NCBI RefSeq assembly: GCF_024508665.1
Contig: NZ_JANINP010000001.1
Location: forward strand, 62,001 to 126,000
From: Sphingomonas sp.
GTDB taxonomy: Bacteria; Pseudomonadota; Alphaproteobacteria; Sphingomonadales; Sphingomonadaceae
Length of the DNA: 64,000 bases
Direction: 5' to 3'
Part shown: positions 27,683 to 35,018 of the stretch, piece after piece
How the letters are laid out: the number at the start of each line of letters is the position of its first letter
Position numbering within the stretch: position 1 is the first letter of the stretch
The notes under the pieces: generated by a model
The model's input: the letters and a program-made list of their open reading frames with translations, nothing else
What the model was told of the DNA's origin: nothing
The model's database searches: none
Translations under genes and position numbers: made by a program

Positions 27683-28153
27683 TCACGCAATCTTGCGGTG
27701 AAGCGTTAGCGCCGAATAAGTCCTGCCATCGACTCCGCGATAATAGTCGCGGCGTTCACCAATCTTGGAAAAGCCAGAACTGCTGTACAATTTGATCGCG
27801 TCGTTGCCGGCGCGGACTTCAAGATGGATGCGCGAAATCTTGCGCGTGGCGCAATCGGCCATCACCGCACGAAGCAATGCCGCGCCGACACCGCGGCGGC
27901 GCGCTTCCGGCGCGACGGCGAGCAACAGCAACTCGGCCTCGTCCAGCACCCCACGAGTCAGTGCGAATCCAACCGCGCGACCGTGAATCTCGGCGATCGT
28001 CAGCCATACGCCGGGAACGGCCAATATTCCGATCACCTGATTGCGCGTCCAGGCTTCGCCCCAGCGCGGATCGAAAGCGTCGGTCATGATCCGGTCGATC
28101 CGGTCCAGATCGCGGACGTCGCCTTCGCGCAGGTCGATCGCGGCGGTGCTCAT
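27683..28153 (-). CDS. rimI: Ribosomal-protein-alanine N-acetyltransferase RimI-like
   Basis: A 156-residue GNAT acetyltransferase. The acetyl-CoA motif is LAVAPEARRRGVGAALLRAV, followed by IHLEVRAGNDAIKLYSSSGF and the tyrosine-containing RRDYY, as in RimI. The gene overlaps tsaB by 4 bases, the classic tsaB-rimI pair. The acetylated target in this organism is inferred only from the family. Confidence 0.9.
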   Translation of the reverse strand: MSTAAIDLREGDVRDLDRIDRIMTDAFDPRWGEAWTRNQVIGILAVPGVWLTIAEIHGRAVGFALTRGVLDEAELLLLAVAPEARRRGVGAALLRAVMADCATRKISRIHLEVRAGNDAIKLYSSSGFSKIGERRDYYRGVDGRTYSALTLHRKIA

Positions 28154-28770
28154 GCGCCGGCTTTCTCGGCCGTCATCGGCTTGGCGTCGGGCGCGCGGCC
28201 ATAAATTGGCCGCGGCGGCAGGTCGATCAGGGCGGCGGGAAGCAGGACGACATCGGCCGCGTCAGGCAGCCGTTCGCGTCCTCCCTGCGACAGGAACCGT
28301 ACGCCGTTACCGACCGCGGTCGCGTCCAGCCGCGCCATCGCTTCCGTAGGAGGAAGAGAGGCAAAATCGGCCGTGGCGACGAGCGGGTCTCGGGCGAAGG
28401 GCTGCATGAAGACCTCGCCATGCCCGCCTTCCAGCACCACCGCAAGTCGGTCGAGCCTGGCATCGGCAGCAAAGGCGGCCGCGGCGACCAACGGCAGCGA
28501 AGAGAAGCCGCGGACCGGCACGCCCCAGCCAAGACCGAGGCCGCGCGCGGCGGCGATGCCGACGCGGATGCCGGTAAAGCTGCCAGGACCACAATCGACC
28601 AGGATGGCGTCGGCGCGGCCGCCATCGGGCAAGCTTGCGATCATCGGTAGCAGGCGCTCGGCATGGCCACGCCCGACCACTTCGTGCGCCGATGCCACCA
28701 CCGTCGCTTGCTCGATCAGGGCGACCGAACAGGCGGCAGTGGCGGTTTCGATGACGAGCGTGCGAGCCAT
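28150..28770 (-). CDS. tsaB: tRNA N6-threonylcarbamoyladenosine synthesis protein TsaB
   Basis: TsaB is the partner of TsaD/TsaE in making t6A37 of tRNA. The ASKHA-fold N-terminus TLVIETATAACSVALIE and the motif DCGPGSFTGIRVGIAAARGL are diagnostic. The 206-residue length is slightly shorter than E. coli TsaB. It lies 26 bases downstream of a nitroreductase gene and overlaps rimI. Confidence 0.94.
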   Translation of the reverse strand: MARTLVIETATAACSVALIEQATVVASAHEVVGRGHAERLLPMIASLPDGGRADAILVDCGPGSFTGIRVGIAAARGLGLGWGVPVRGFSSLPLVAAAAFAADARLDRLAVVLEGGHGEVFMQPFARDPLVATADFASLPPTEAMARLDATAVGNGVRFLSQGGRERLPDAADVVLLPAALIDLPPRPIYGRAPDAKPMTAEKAGA

Positions 28771-28796
28771 GTCAGCCCGCTAGCGCAATTTTGCGG

Positions 28797-29393
28797 TCAG
28801 AGAACAGTGTTGAACTTCTCGAATGCAGGTCTCGGCAAGCGGCCGAAGATGCTCGCCGGGTCGCCATGGCCGAGCGTCGAGAGAATGGTCGAGCGGTAAT
28901 TGGGCTGGTCGGCGAAGAAAGCGGCATCGACCGCCGCATTGTCGAACCCGGTCATCGGGCCGGTGTCGAACCCCAAAGCGCGCGCCGCGATGATGAAATA
29001 GGCGGCCTGCAGCGTCGAGTTGAGGAAAGCGTGGCGCTCGCGCGCGACCGGTTCGGCAAACCACGGCCGCGCATCGACGTGCGGGAAGAATTCCGGCAGA
29101 TGCTCGTGGAATTCCTTGTCGTACGCGATGATCACGCTGGCCGGCGCCTTGCGGATCTTGTCGGCGTTGTTCGCACTGGCGAACCCGGCAAGCTTGTCCT
29201 TGGCATCCTGGCTCAGCAGCCAGACGAACCGCGCCGGCTGCTGATTGGCCGAGGTCGGGCCCATCTTAACCAGCTCGTAGATCGCCTTGATATCGTCTTG
29301 AGTGACGGGCGCGTCGGTATAGCCGTTATAGGTGCGCGCCGTGCGGAAGATCGTATCGAGCGCGCTGTCCGTGAGCTTTTCGCCCATGGCCAT
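28797..29393 (-). CDS. Malonic semialdehyde reductase/nitroreductase family protein (RutE/HadB-like)
   Basis: A 198-residue FMN-dependent nitroreductase-fold enzyme. The N-terminal RTYNGYTDAPVTQDDIKAIYELVKMGPTSANQQPARF-type region, quoted here only in parts (DDIKAIYELVKMGPTSANQQ), and ALGFDTGPMTGFDNAAVD match the RutE/HadB group. RutE reduces malonic semialdehyde in pyrimidine degradation, but no other rut genes are near, so a general quinone/nitro/aldehyde reductase role is equally possible. A second ATG two codons in is an alternative start. Confidence 0.85.
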   Translation of the reverse strand: MAMGEKLTDSALDTIFRTARTYNGYTDAPVTQDDIKAIYELVKMGPTSANQQPARFVWLLSQDAKDKLAGFASANNADKIRKAPASVIIAYDKEFHEHLPEFFPHVDARPWFAEPVARERHAFLNSTLQAAYFIIAARALGFDTGPMTGFDNAAVDAAFFADQPNYRSTILSTLGHGDPASIFGRLPRPAFEKFNTVL

Positions 29394-29433
29394 TCTCCTG
29401 AGTGATGGGGTCGCAAGCCTCGGTCGGCGCGGG

Positions 29434-30009
29434 TCAGACCGCGCGAACCTCGGTCACTTCCGGAACATAATATTTGAGCAATTGTTCGATTCCGTTCTTC
29501 AGCGTCGCGGTCGACGACGGACAGCCGGAACAGGCGCCTTGCATACGCAGATAGACCTTGCCCTTGTCGAACCCGCGATAGACGATGTCGCCACCATCAT
29601 TCGCCACTGCCGGGCGGACGCGCGTGTCGATAAGTTCGCGGATCTGGGCCACGATGTCGGCATCGGCGGGATCGTCGGCGAGGCCTTCATCATCGGACGG
29701 AACGCTGATCCCGGCGGCGGTCGCCGGCTTGAACAGCGGCATGCCGGCCGAGAAATGATCGAGCAGGATCGCCAGCACGTCGGGCTTGAGGCCCGGCCAG
29801 TCGATCCCGGGGGCAGCGGTAACCGATACGAAATCGCGCCCGAAGAACACGCCGGTGACGTCGCCGAGATTGAACAGCGCTTCAGCGAGCGGCGATGCAT
29901 CCGCCTCTTCCGGCGTCGCGAAGTCCCGGGTGCCGGCCTCCATCACGGTCCGTCCGGGCAGGAACTTGAGTGTCGCCGGGTTGGGCGTGGCTTCGGTTTC
30001 GATCAGCAT
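29434..30009 (-). CDS. nfuA: NifU family Fe-S carrier protein (Nfu type)
   Basis: A 191-residue Nfu protein that carries Fe-S clusters to target proteins. The N-terminal Nfu_N domain begins IETEATPNPATLKFLPG; the C-terminal NifU domain carries DGGDIVYRGFDKGKVYL and the cluster-binding CXXC in GACSGCPSS. The frame is open upstream in the direction of clc, but the family start is at 30009. It opens the long leftward gene run and complements the suf operon at 50137-56572. Confidence 0.94.
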   Translation of the reverse strand: MLIETEATPNPATLKFLPGRTVMEAGTRDFATPEEADASPLAEALFNLGDVTGVFFGRDFVSVTAAPGIDWPGLKPDVLAILLDHFSAGMPLFKPATAAGISVPSDDEGLADDPADADIVAQIRELIDTRVRPAVANDGGDIVYRGFDKGKVYLRMQGACSGCPSSTATLKNGIEQLLKYYVPEVTEVRAV

Positions 30010-30101
30010 GATGGCGATGTGGGACGGAACTTGCTCGGGATCAAGCGTCCGGGCGGAAACGCATTGTTGCTTTCCGCCAAGACCGAATTGTTTCTCCGGC
30101 G

Positions 30102-31418
30102 CTATTTCTCGCTCTCTTTCGGCAGGAACCCCAAGGCAAGCCCGTGATAGAGCCGCTCGCGGCAGACCAGGGCTGCGGCCCCCTCGGCGATGATCGCGGC
30201 CGCGAGGAGCGGCAGCATCAATCCACGGCTTCCCGTGGTTTCCGAGATGATGATCACCGCCGTCAGCGGCGCACGGACGACGCCGGTGAAATAGGCAACC
30301 ATGCCGAGCAGGATGACCGCGCCCGCCGGTTCGCGGGGAAAAAGCGCATGAAGGACATTGCCGACGCCCGCTCCGGTCGCGAGGCTGGGCGAAAAGATGC
30401 CGCCGGGTAATCCCGCGCCGGTCGTTACCAGCGTGCTGACGAACTTCGCCGCGCCGAACCAGATCGGCGTATCGGTGCCCTGGATCATCGCGCGCGCAGG
30501 CGCGTAGCCGGTTCCCCAGGTGGTGCCCGTGGCAATGCCCAGCACTGCTACGATGAGCCCGCAGACGGCGGCGAGCATCAGCGGCCGCCCGCCCGAAATG
30601 CGCCGCGCGCCGCCGCGCGCGAACCATAAGGTCAATCGCGAGAACAGTCCGCCGGTCGTGCCCCCAAGGACACCGGCGATCGGTGCCACGACCAGCACCG
30701 TCCCGAGCGGCAGGGTTTGCCCGACGATGCCGAAATAGACGTAATCGCCCGCCACACCCTGAGCTATCATCCCCGCAATCAACACGGCGGTCATGACCAG
30801 CAGGGTCATCCGTTGTTCGTACGCCGCGGCGAGTTCCTCGATCGCGAAAGCGACGCCGGCAAGCGGGGTATTGAAGGCGGCGGCGACGCCGGCCCCGGCC
30901 CCGGCGACCAGGACCGACGCGTTGATCGGCACGCGCAGCAGCTTGTGGGCATAGGCCATGATCGTCGCGCCGAGTTGCACCGTGGGTCCCTCACGCCCGA
31001 CCGAGCCGCCGGCGGCAAGCGCGGCGGCGGTCAGCACCGTCTTCAGGATGGCAGTCCGTGCCGAGGCGAGGTCGGCAGTCGCACCGACCGGGTCGCGCTT
31101 GGCAGCGATGATCTGAGGAATACCCGACCCGCGCGCCGTCGGGGCGTAGCGGTTGGTGATCCAGACGATCAGGACGTAGCTCACCGGCGTCAGAATCAGC
31201 GGAAGCCACCAATATTGCGCGACCATCGCATCGAACATGCCGCTGGCGCGATCGGCTGCACGGGCGAAGGCGATCGCCGCCAATCCGACCAATATGGCGC
31301 CGCCGATAATCGCCGCGCGCCGACGCCACACGGCCGCGGTCGGGCCATGGCGGCGAAGCAGAATGCGCGTCCGGCGCAGCGCATCGCGTTGCGACATAGA
31401 GGGTGGGGAATCGTCCAT
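30102..31418 (-). CDS. ClC family chloride channel or H+/Cl- antiporter
   Basis: A 438-residue polytopic ClC protein. Selectivity motifs GSGIPQ (residues 97-101) and GREGPT with the gating glutamate E143 are present, and the central GAGAGVAAAFNTPLAGVAFAIEEL motif is visible in parts (AAFNTPLAGVAFAIEEL). No cytoplasmic CBS domains are present. The start at 31418 (DDSPPSMSQRDA) was preferred over an upstream in-frame ATG. It is downstream of the bufA1-doxX pair on the same strand, with a gap of about 174 bases, so co-transcription is possible but unproven. Confidence 0.92.
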   Translation of the reverse strand: MDDSPPSMSQRDALRRTRILLRRHGPTAAVWRRRAAIIGGAILVGLAAIAFARAADRASGMFDAMVAQYWWLPLILTPVSYVLIVWITNRYAPTARGSGIPQIIAAKRDPVGATADLASARTAILKTVLTAAALAAGGSVGREGPTVQLGATIMAYAHKLLRVPINASVLVAGAGAGVAAAFNTPLAGVAFAIEELAAAYEQRMTLLVMTAVLIAGMIAQGVAGDYVYFGIVGQTLPLGTVLVVAPIAGVLGGTTGGLFSRLTLWFARGGARRISGGRPLMLAAVCGLIVAVLGIATGTTWGTGYAPARAMIQGTDTPIWFGAAKFVSTLVTTGAGLPGGIFSPSLATGAGVGNVLHALFPREPAGAVILLGMVAYFTGVVRAPLTAVIIISETTGSRGLMLPLLAAAIIAEGAAALVCRERLYHGLALGFLPKESEK

Positions 31419-31592
31419 GTGGAGTCCGCTTAGGACCGGGCCGATGCCATTGCACTCAGAAAAGCGAAGCAACAGCGCGGCTTGTCGCCGACCCGGGCGC
31501 CGAGTTGGTGAGCCGTTGCCGCACACGCTACGTGCGGGATCGCATCCGTCCGGTCAGCGCCAGCATTTGTCTGGATCGGATGCGATGGTCGC

Positions 31593-32051
31593 TCATGGGC
31601 GCGCCGGAAGAAGGAGACTCCGTACCGGCGCGTCCAGCGACCAGCCGCCGCCGCCGCGGAAGATCAGCGGCAGCAGGATCGCCGCCCAGCTGAGATGCGT
31701 CGGCCAGGCATCGGGATAGACGAAAATCTCGATCGTCAGCGTCATGATGAACAACGCCAGCGCCGAAAACCGCGTGAACAGCCCGAGCACGAGCAGGATC
31801 GAAAAGACGTGTTCCGACCAGGTTGCCGCGACCGCGGCGACGTCGGGTGGGATCAGCGGCAGCGCATATTCGGTGCGGAACAGCTCGTACGTACCGTCGG
31901 TGATGTGGATGATGCCGTCGACCTTCGTCCGCCCGGACATGAAGAACACCGCTGCGATGCCGAGGCGCGCGACGAGCAGCAACACTGCATCGGGCATCAG
32001 GCGGGACGCGCGATTGCCCAAACGATCGTACGAGGCGATCAGCGAACTCAT
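31593..32051 (-). CDS. DoxX family membrane protein of the bufferin locus
   Basis: A 152-residue DoxX-type membrane protein with four helices: DAVLLLVARLGIAAVFFMSG, VFSILLVLGLFTRFSALALF and following segments are visible. DoxX proteins accompany bufferin genes as BufD in Caulobacter, where they are membrane components of unknown activity. It starts 59 bases after bufA1 on the same strand, separated by a 10-bp hairpin, so the two share a transcript. The ATG at 32051 was chosen because upstream residues are Arg/Pro-rich translation of the hairpin. Confidence 0.88.
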   Translation of the reverse strand: MSSLIASYDRLGNRASRLMPDAVLLLVARLGIAAVFFMSGRTKVDGIIHITDGTYELFRTEYALPLIPPDVAAVAATWSEHVFSILLVLGLFTRFSALALFIMTLTIEIFVYPDAWPTHLSWAAILLPLIFRGGGGWSLDAPVRSLLLPARP

Positions 32052-32070
32052 CTGTTTTCTCCTGGCCGGA

Positions 32071-32103
32071 CCGGCCGGGACGCGGATTGCGCATCCCGGC
32101 CGG
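32071..32103 (-). promoter_or_regulatory. Intercistronic hairpin between bufA1 and doxX
   Basis: CCGGCCGGGA (32071-32080) pairs with TCCCGGCCGG (32094-32103). There is no T run. It follows the bufA1 stop by about 8 bases and resembles the hairpin after bufA2, which suggests mRNA stabilisation or partial termination. Confidence 0.65.
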
Positions 32104-32110
32104 CATCGGA

Positions 32111-32389
32111 TCACGCCTTGGGCGTCAGCGAGCCGTTGCCCTTGGGAGTCTTGATCGAGGTGCAGGTGCCCGCCTTGACCAGCTTCCAGGCGTCACCCTG
32201 ATAATTGACCTTGGACGTACCCGCGCAGCTGGTGCCGGCACCGGCCTTGCAGTCGTTCTTGCCGGCGAGCGACACGCCATAGCATTTCTCCATCGCGGGC
32301 TTGGTCTGGGCCGAGGCGGAGGTGGCGAGAGCGGTGCCAGCGACGGCGAGGGCCAGCGTGGCGGCCAGAGTGGCGTGAGTGGAACGCAT
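32111..32389 (-). CDS. bufA1: Bufferin-1 type precursor (DUF2282)
   Basis: A 92-residue DUF2282 protein, the precursor of a bufferin, a copper-binding modified peptide of the periplasm. A signal peptide ends near ATSASA/Q. The mature part has four cysteines (C36, C47, C55, C76) in the family pattern [25 protein letters not shown] and KAGTCTSI. In described systems the MNIO enzyme BufB converts core cysteines to thiooxazole-type rings. Only bufA1 and doxX are on this side; the enzyme genes are on the divergent unit. A sigma-F type promoter lies 113-138 bases upstream. The ribosome site is AAGGA, 8 bases before the ATG. Confidence 0.93.
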   Translation of the reverse strand: MRSTHATLAATLALAVAGTALATSASAQTKPAMEKCYGVSLAGKNDCKAGAGTSCAGTSKVNYQGDAWKLVKAGTCTSIKTPKGNGSLTPKA

Positions 32390-32422
32390 GAGGATTTTCC
32401 TTTGAATGGAGGTGCCCAGGGG

Positions 32423-32457
32423 CGCGCGGCCCGGAGGGGGGAATTCCGGGCCGCGCG
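32423..32457 (-). promoter_or_regulatory. Strong hairpin in the bufA1 5' leader
   Basis: A perfect 13-bp stem, CGCGCGGCCCGGA (32423-32435) with TCCGGGCCGCGCG (32445-32457), lies between the promoter and the bufA1 ribosome site. No T run follows on the minus strand, so it is more likely a stabiliser or leader control element than a terminator. Confidence 0.6.
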
Positions 32458-32501
32458 ATGACCGGGGAAGGAGGCAGGTAAAGCCCAGGTCACGAGGCTG
32501 G

Positions 32502-32527
32502 TTCGGAAAGAGCGGAGCGGGGGTTAC
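32502..32527 (-). promoter_or_regulatory. Sigma-F type promoter of bufA1-doxX
   Basis: On the minus strand this reads GTAACC-N16-CGAA (GGTTAC at 32522-32527 and TTCG at 32502-32505 on the plus strand). It is an exact match to the element reported for Caulobacter SigF promoters and to the two other copies in this locus. It leaves a leader of about 105 bases before bufA1. Confidence 0.85.
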
Positions 32528-32559
32528 AAAAATGCCGGCGAGAATTTTGCCGCCGCCGT

Positions 32560-32585
32560 GTAACCTCGGCCCCGGCTATGCCGAA
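32560..32585 (+). promoter_or_regulatory. Sigma-F type autoregulatory promoter of sigF-nrsF
   Basis: GTAACC (32560-32565), 16 bases, CGAA (32582-32585). It ends 19 bases before the sigF ATG at 32605 and so rules out the upstream in-frame ATG at 32578. The sigma gene therefore probably activates its own transcription. Confidence 0.85.
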
Positions 32586-32604
32586 CTCCTGCCGAGGAGT
32601 GCAG

Positions 32605-33144
32605 ATGCGGGCAAACGAGGACGAGTTGCGCGGGTTGATGATCGATGGGCTCGACGGCAATGCCGGCGCGCACACATCGTTGCTGCGCCTGCTCGTGCCG
32701 TTGCTCCGTAGCTATTACCGGCGCCATGCCAATGGCTCCGCCGACGATATCGAGGACTTGGTGCAGGAAACGCTGATCGCCGTGCACACGCGCCGCGCCA
32801 CCTACGATCGTGACCGCGCCTTTACCTCCTGGCTGTTCGCCATCGCGCGATACAAGATGATCGACCATTTCAGGCGCGTCCGCCGGCTGCAGCCCATCGA
32901 GGGCATGGAAGAATTGCTGGTCGCCGAAGCGTTCGAGGGCGCGTCCATCGCGCGGCTCGATGTCGACGAGCTGCTCGGCACGCTTCCGGTCAAGCAAGCG
33001 CGGATGATCCGCGCCACCCGGATCGACGGGCTCAGCATCGCCGAAGCCGCTGCAGCCGATGGCCTAGGCGAATCCGACGTGAAAGTGTCGGTCCATCGCG
33101 GCCTCAAATCGCTGATGACGCGCATTCAGGGAGGTGGCCGATGA
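32605..33144 (+). CDS. sigF: RNA polymerase sigma factor, SigF type (ECF family)
   Basis: A 179-residue ECF sigma factor. Region 2 reads DIEDLVQETLIAVHTRRATY and RAFTSWLFAIARYKMIDHFR; region 4 reads LPVKQARMIRATRIDGLSIAEAA and ESDVKVSVHRGLKSL. It overlaps the DUF1109 anti-sigma gene by 4 bases (ATGA) and sits between two bufferin units, the arrangement of SigF-NrsF in Caulobacter, which responds to copper and other heavy metals. The start at 32605 has GAGGAG upstream. An in-frame ATG at 32578 lies inside the promoter and is rejected. Confidence 0.93.
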   Translation: MRANEDELRGLMIDGLDGNAGAHTSLLRLLVPLLRSYYRRHANGSADDIEDLVQETLIAVHTRRATYDRDRAFTSWLFAIARYKMIDHFRRVRRLQPIEGMEELLVAEAFEGASIARLDVDELLGTLPVKQARMIRATRIDGLSIAEAAAADGLGESDVKVSVHRGLKSLMTRIQGGGR

Positions 33145-33782
33145 ACACCGACGACCTGATCGCGCAATTGTCGGCCGATGTCCCCCGCGTGCGGCGCCAC
33201 ACCGTCGGATGGCGGCTCGGTCTCGGCCTGGCCGGCGGCCTGATCGTCTCGCTGACGATTGTCGTCGCGGTCATGGGCGTACGTCCCGACCTGTCGGTCG
33301 CGATGCACGGTTTCTCGTTCTGGATGAAATGGGGTTACACGATCTCGCTGTCGATCGCCGCGGTGGCGGTGACCGCGCAACTCGCGCGTCCCGACAGCGC
33401 GCGGCTGCGGTGGCTGTGGCTGTTGGCAATTCCGGTGGCGTTGCTGGCGGGGCTAGGAGCTCTAGAACTCCTGCGCACGCCGCAGGGCGAATGGCTGGCG
33501 ATGTGGCTGGGCGAAAGCTGGATGGTCTGTCCGTGGCGGGTGCTGACGCTGGCCGCGCCGATCTTCGTCGGCTTGCTTTGGTCGTTCCGCCGCCTCGCGC
33601 CGACGCGCCTTCGTGCTGCCGGTGCTGCGGCGGGCCTGGCCGCCGGCGCGTTCGCGGCGACGGTCTATTGCATCCATTGCCCGGAAGTGTCCGCGATCTT
33701 CGTGCTGACCTGGTATTCGCTCGGAATCCTGTTGGCCGCATCGGCTGGCGCCTTGTTGGGGCCGCGCCTGTTGCGCTGGTAA
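33141..33782 (+). CDS. nrsF: DUF1109/NrsF membrane anti-sigma factor
   Basis: A 213-residue protein with a short cytoplasmic N-terminus and six membrane helices, matching DUF1109 (NrsF). NrsF holds its cognate sigma factor at the membrane until metal stress. Three cysteines face the likely sensing side: C130 (WMVCPWRV), C177 and C180 (VYCIHCPEV). Two conserved cysteines near these positions are needed for metal sensing in Caulobacter NrsF. The gene is coupled to sigF by ATGA overlap. The bufA2 promoter begins 13 bases after its stop. Confidence 0.92.
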   Translation: MNTDDLIAQLSADVPRVRRHTVGWRLGLGLAGGLIVSLTIVVAVMGVRPDLSVAMHGFSFWMKWGYTISLSIAAVAVTAQLARPDSARLRWLWLLAIPVALLAGLGALELLRTPQGEWLAMWLGESWMVCPWRVLTLAAPIFVGLLWSFRRLAPTRLRAAGAAAGLAAGAFAATVYCIHCPEVSAIFVLTWYSLGILLAASAGALLGPRLLRW

Positions 33783-33795
33783 ATTACCGACGCCT

Positions 33796-33821
33796 GTAAC
33801 CGCGGCAGTTGGGAGCGCGAA
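33796..33821 (+). promoter_or_regulatory. Sigma-F type promoter of bufA2-bufB-bufC-DUF1223
   Basis: GTAACC (33796-33801), 16 bases, CGAA (33818-33821): the third exact copy in the locus. It gives bufA2 its own strong start, with a leader of about 35 bases before the ATG at 33864. Confidence 0.85.
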
Positions 33822-33863
33822 CTGGAAGAGCCAATCAGGCACAATCCTTTTCGGGAGATCCCA

Positions 33864-34127
33864 ATGACCATTCTTCGTACCGGCGTCAGCGTCGCGACCG
33901 CCGCCGCAATCGTCGCGATCACCGCCGCTGCCGTGCCGAGTGCCGCGGTCGCCAAGGGTGGCGCCAAGATTCATTGCTATGGCGTCAACAGCTGCAAGGG
34001 GCAGTCGGACTGCAAGTCGGGCACGCACGACTGCAAGGGCCAGAACGACTGCAAGGGCCAGGGCTTCAAGGAAATGACCGCCAAAGCCTGCAAGACGGCC
34101 GGGGGCAGCCTGACGGCGCCGAACTGA
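33864..34127 (+). CDS. bufA2: Bufferin-2 type precursor with six cysteines
   Basis: An 87-residue secreted peptide precursor. The signal peptide ends near SAAVA. The mature part has six cysteines (C38, C44, C50, C57, C63, C76) in [17 protein letters not shown] and [13 protein letters not shown], two near-identical CKGQxDCK blocks 13 residues apart. This matches the second class of bufferins encoded next to MNIO enzymes. It is followed by a hairpin and then bufB. GGGAGA lies about 5 bases before the ATG. It is only a short gene, but context, signal peptide and cysteine pattern make it secure. Confidence 0.92.
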   Translation: MTILRTGVSVATAAAIVAITAAAVPSAAVAKGGAKIHCYGVNSCKGQSDCKSGTHDCKGQNDCKGQGFKEMTAKACKTAGGSLTAPN

Positions 34128-34136
34128 GCATATCCG

Positions 34137-34162
34137 GGCCCGGCTGCCAACGCGGCCGGGCC
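34137..34162 (+). promoter_or_regulatory. Intercistronic hairpin between bufA2 and bufB
   Basis: An 11-bp stem with one G-U pair (GGCCCGGCTGC / GCGGCCGGGCC) and the tetraloop CAAC. There is no T run. Its place 9 bases after the bufA2 stop mirrors the hairpin after bufA1. Confidence 0.65.
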
Positions 34163-34187
34163 ATCGCCCAACGCAGGAGAAGATATC

Positions 34188-35018
34188 GTGATCGCTCCGT
34201 TCGCCGGCTTCGGTTTGGGGCTACGCAAGCCGCATTATGCCGAGTTCCTCGACCATCGAGTGGCGGTCGATTTTGTCGAGGTCATCTCCGAGAATTTCAT
34301 GATCGACGGCGGGCGGCCGCGCCAGATGCTGCGCGACGTACGCGCGAGCTATCCGGTTGCCCTGCACGGCGTATCGATGTCGATCGGCTCGGCGGACGGG
34401 CTCGACGGCGCCTATCTCGGGCGCCTGCGCGCGCTGGTCGACGAGATCGAACCGTTGTTCGTCTCCGACCATCTGAGCTGGACGCGGATCGAGGGGTTCA
34501 GCTCGCACGATCTGTTGCCCTTGCCCTACACGCGCGAGGCGCTCGACTTGGTCTGCGCCAATATCGATCGCGCTCAGGAGGCGTTGGGGCGCGCGATGCT
34601 GATCGAGAATCCCTCGACCTATATCGACTTTGTACCGGCCGACATGACCGAATGGCAGTTCCTCGACGCGATGTGCGCGCGTACCGGATGCGGTCTGCTG
34701 CTCGACGTCAACAACGTCTTCGTGAGCGCGAGCAATCACGGTTTCGACCCGATCGCCTATCTGGACGGCGTCCCCCATGATCGCGTCCGCCAGATCCATC
34801 TGGCCGGACACAGCATGGGCGAGGATCTGCTCATCGATACGCACGATCGCCCCGTGCCGGGGTCGGTATGGGATCTCTATGCGCACGTGCTGCCGCTCCT
34901 TGGGCCCGTGGCCACGATGATTGAGCGCGACGACGACATCCCGCCGCTGATCGATCTGCTCAGCGAACTGGCGGTGGCACGCGCGATCGGCCGGCGCCAA
35001 TTGCGGCGGGCGGCATGA
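34188..35018 (+). CDS. bufB: DUF692 multinuclear iron oxidase (MNIO) BufB
   Basis: A 276-residue MNIO (DUF692) of the TIM-barrel type, the iron-dependent enzyme that oxidatively modifies cysteines of bufferin precursors. Candidate metal ligands are in HGVS (H60), SDHLSW (D94, H95), IENPSTY (E140, N141), DVNNV (D173, N176), HLAGH (H204, H208) and DTHDRPV (D217, H219). The start is a GTG at 34188 with AGGAGA upstream. The gene overlaps bufC (ATGA). As the only MNIO in the window it would have to serve both precursors. Confidence 0.95.
   Translation: MIAPFAGFGLGLRKPHYAEFLDHRVAVDFVEVISENFMIDGGRPRQMLRDVRASYPVALHGVSMSIGSADGLDGAYLGRLRALVDEIEPLFVSDHLSWTRIEGFSSHDLLPLPYTREALDLVCANIDRAQEALGRAMLIENPSTYIDFVPADMTEWQFLDAMCARTGCGLLLDVNNVFVSASNHGFDPIAYLDGVPHDRVRQIHLAGHSMGEDLLIDTHDRPVPGSVWDLYAHVLPLLGPVATMIERDDDIPPLIDLLSELAVARAIGRRQLRRAA

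Noticed and set aside
28797..29393. Naming the nitroreductase rutE
   Set aside because: No other pyrimidine-degradation (rut) genes are nearby; only the family can be stated.
32578..32604. Upstream ATG of the sigma factor gene
   Set aside because: It overlaps the GTAACC-N16-CGAA promoter and would lie upstream of the transcript start; the ATG at 32605 has a good ribosome site.
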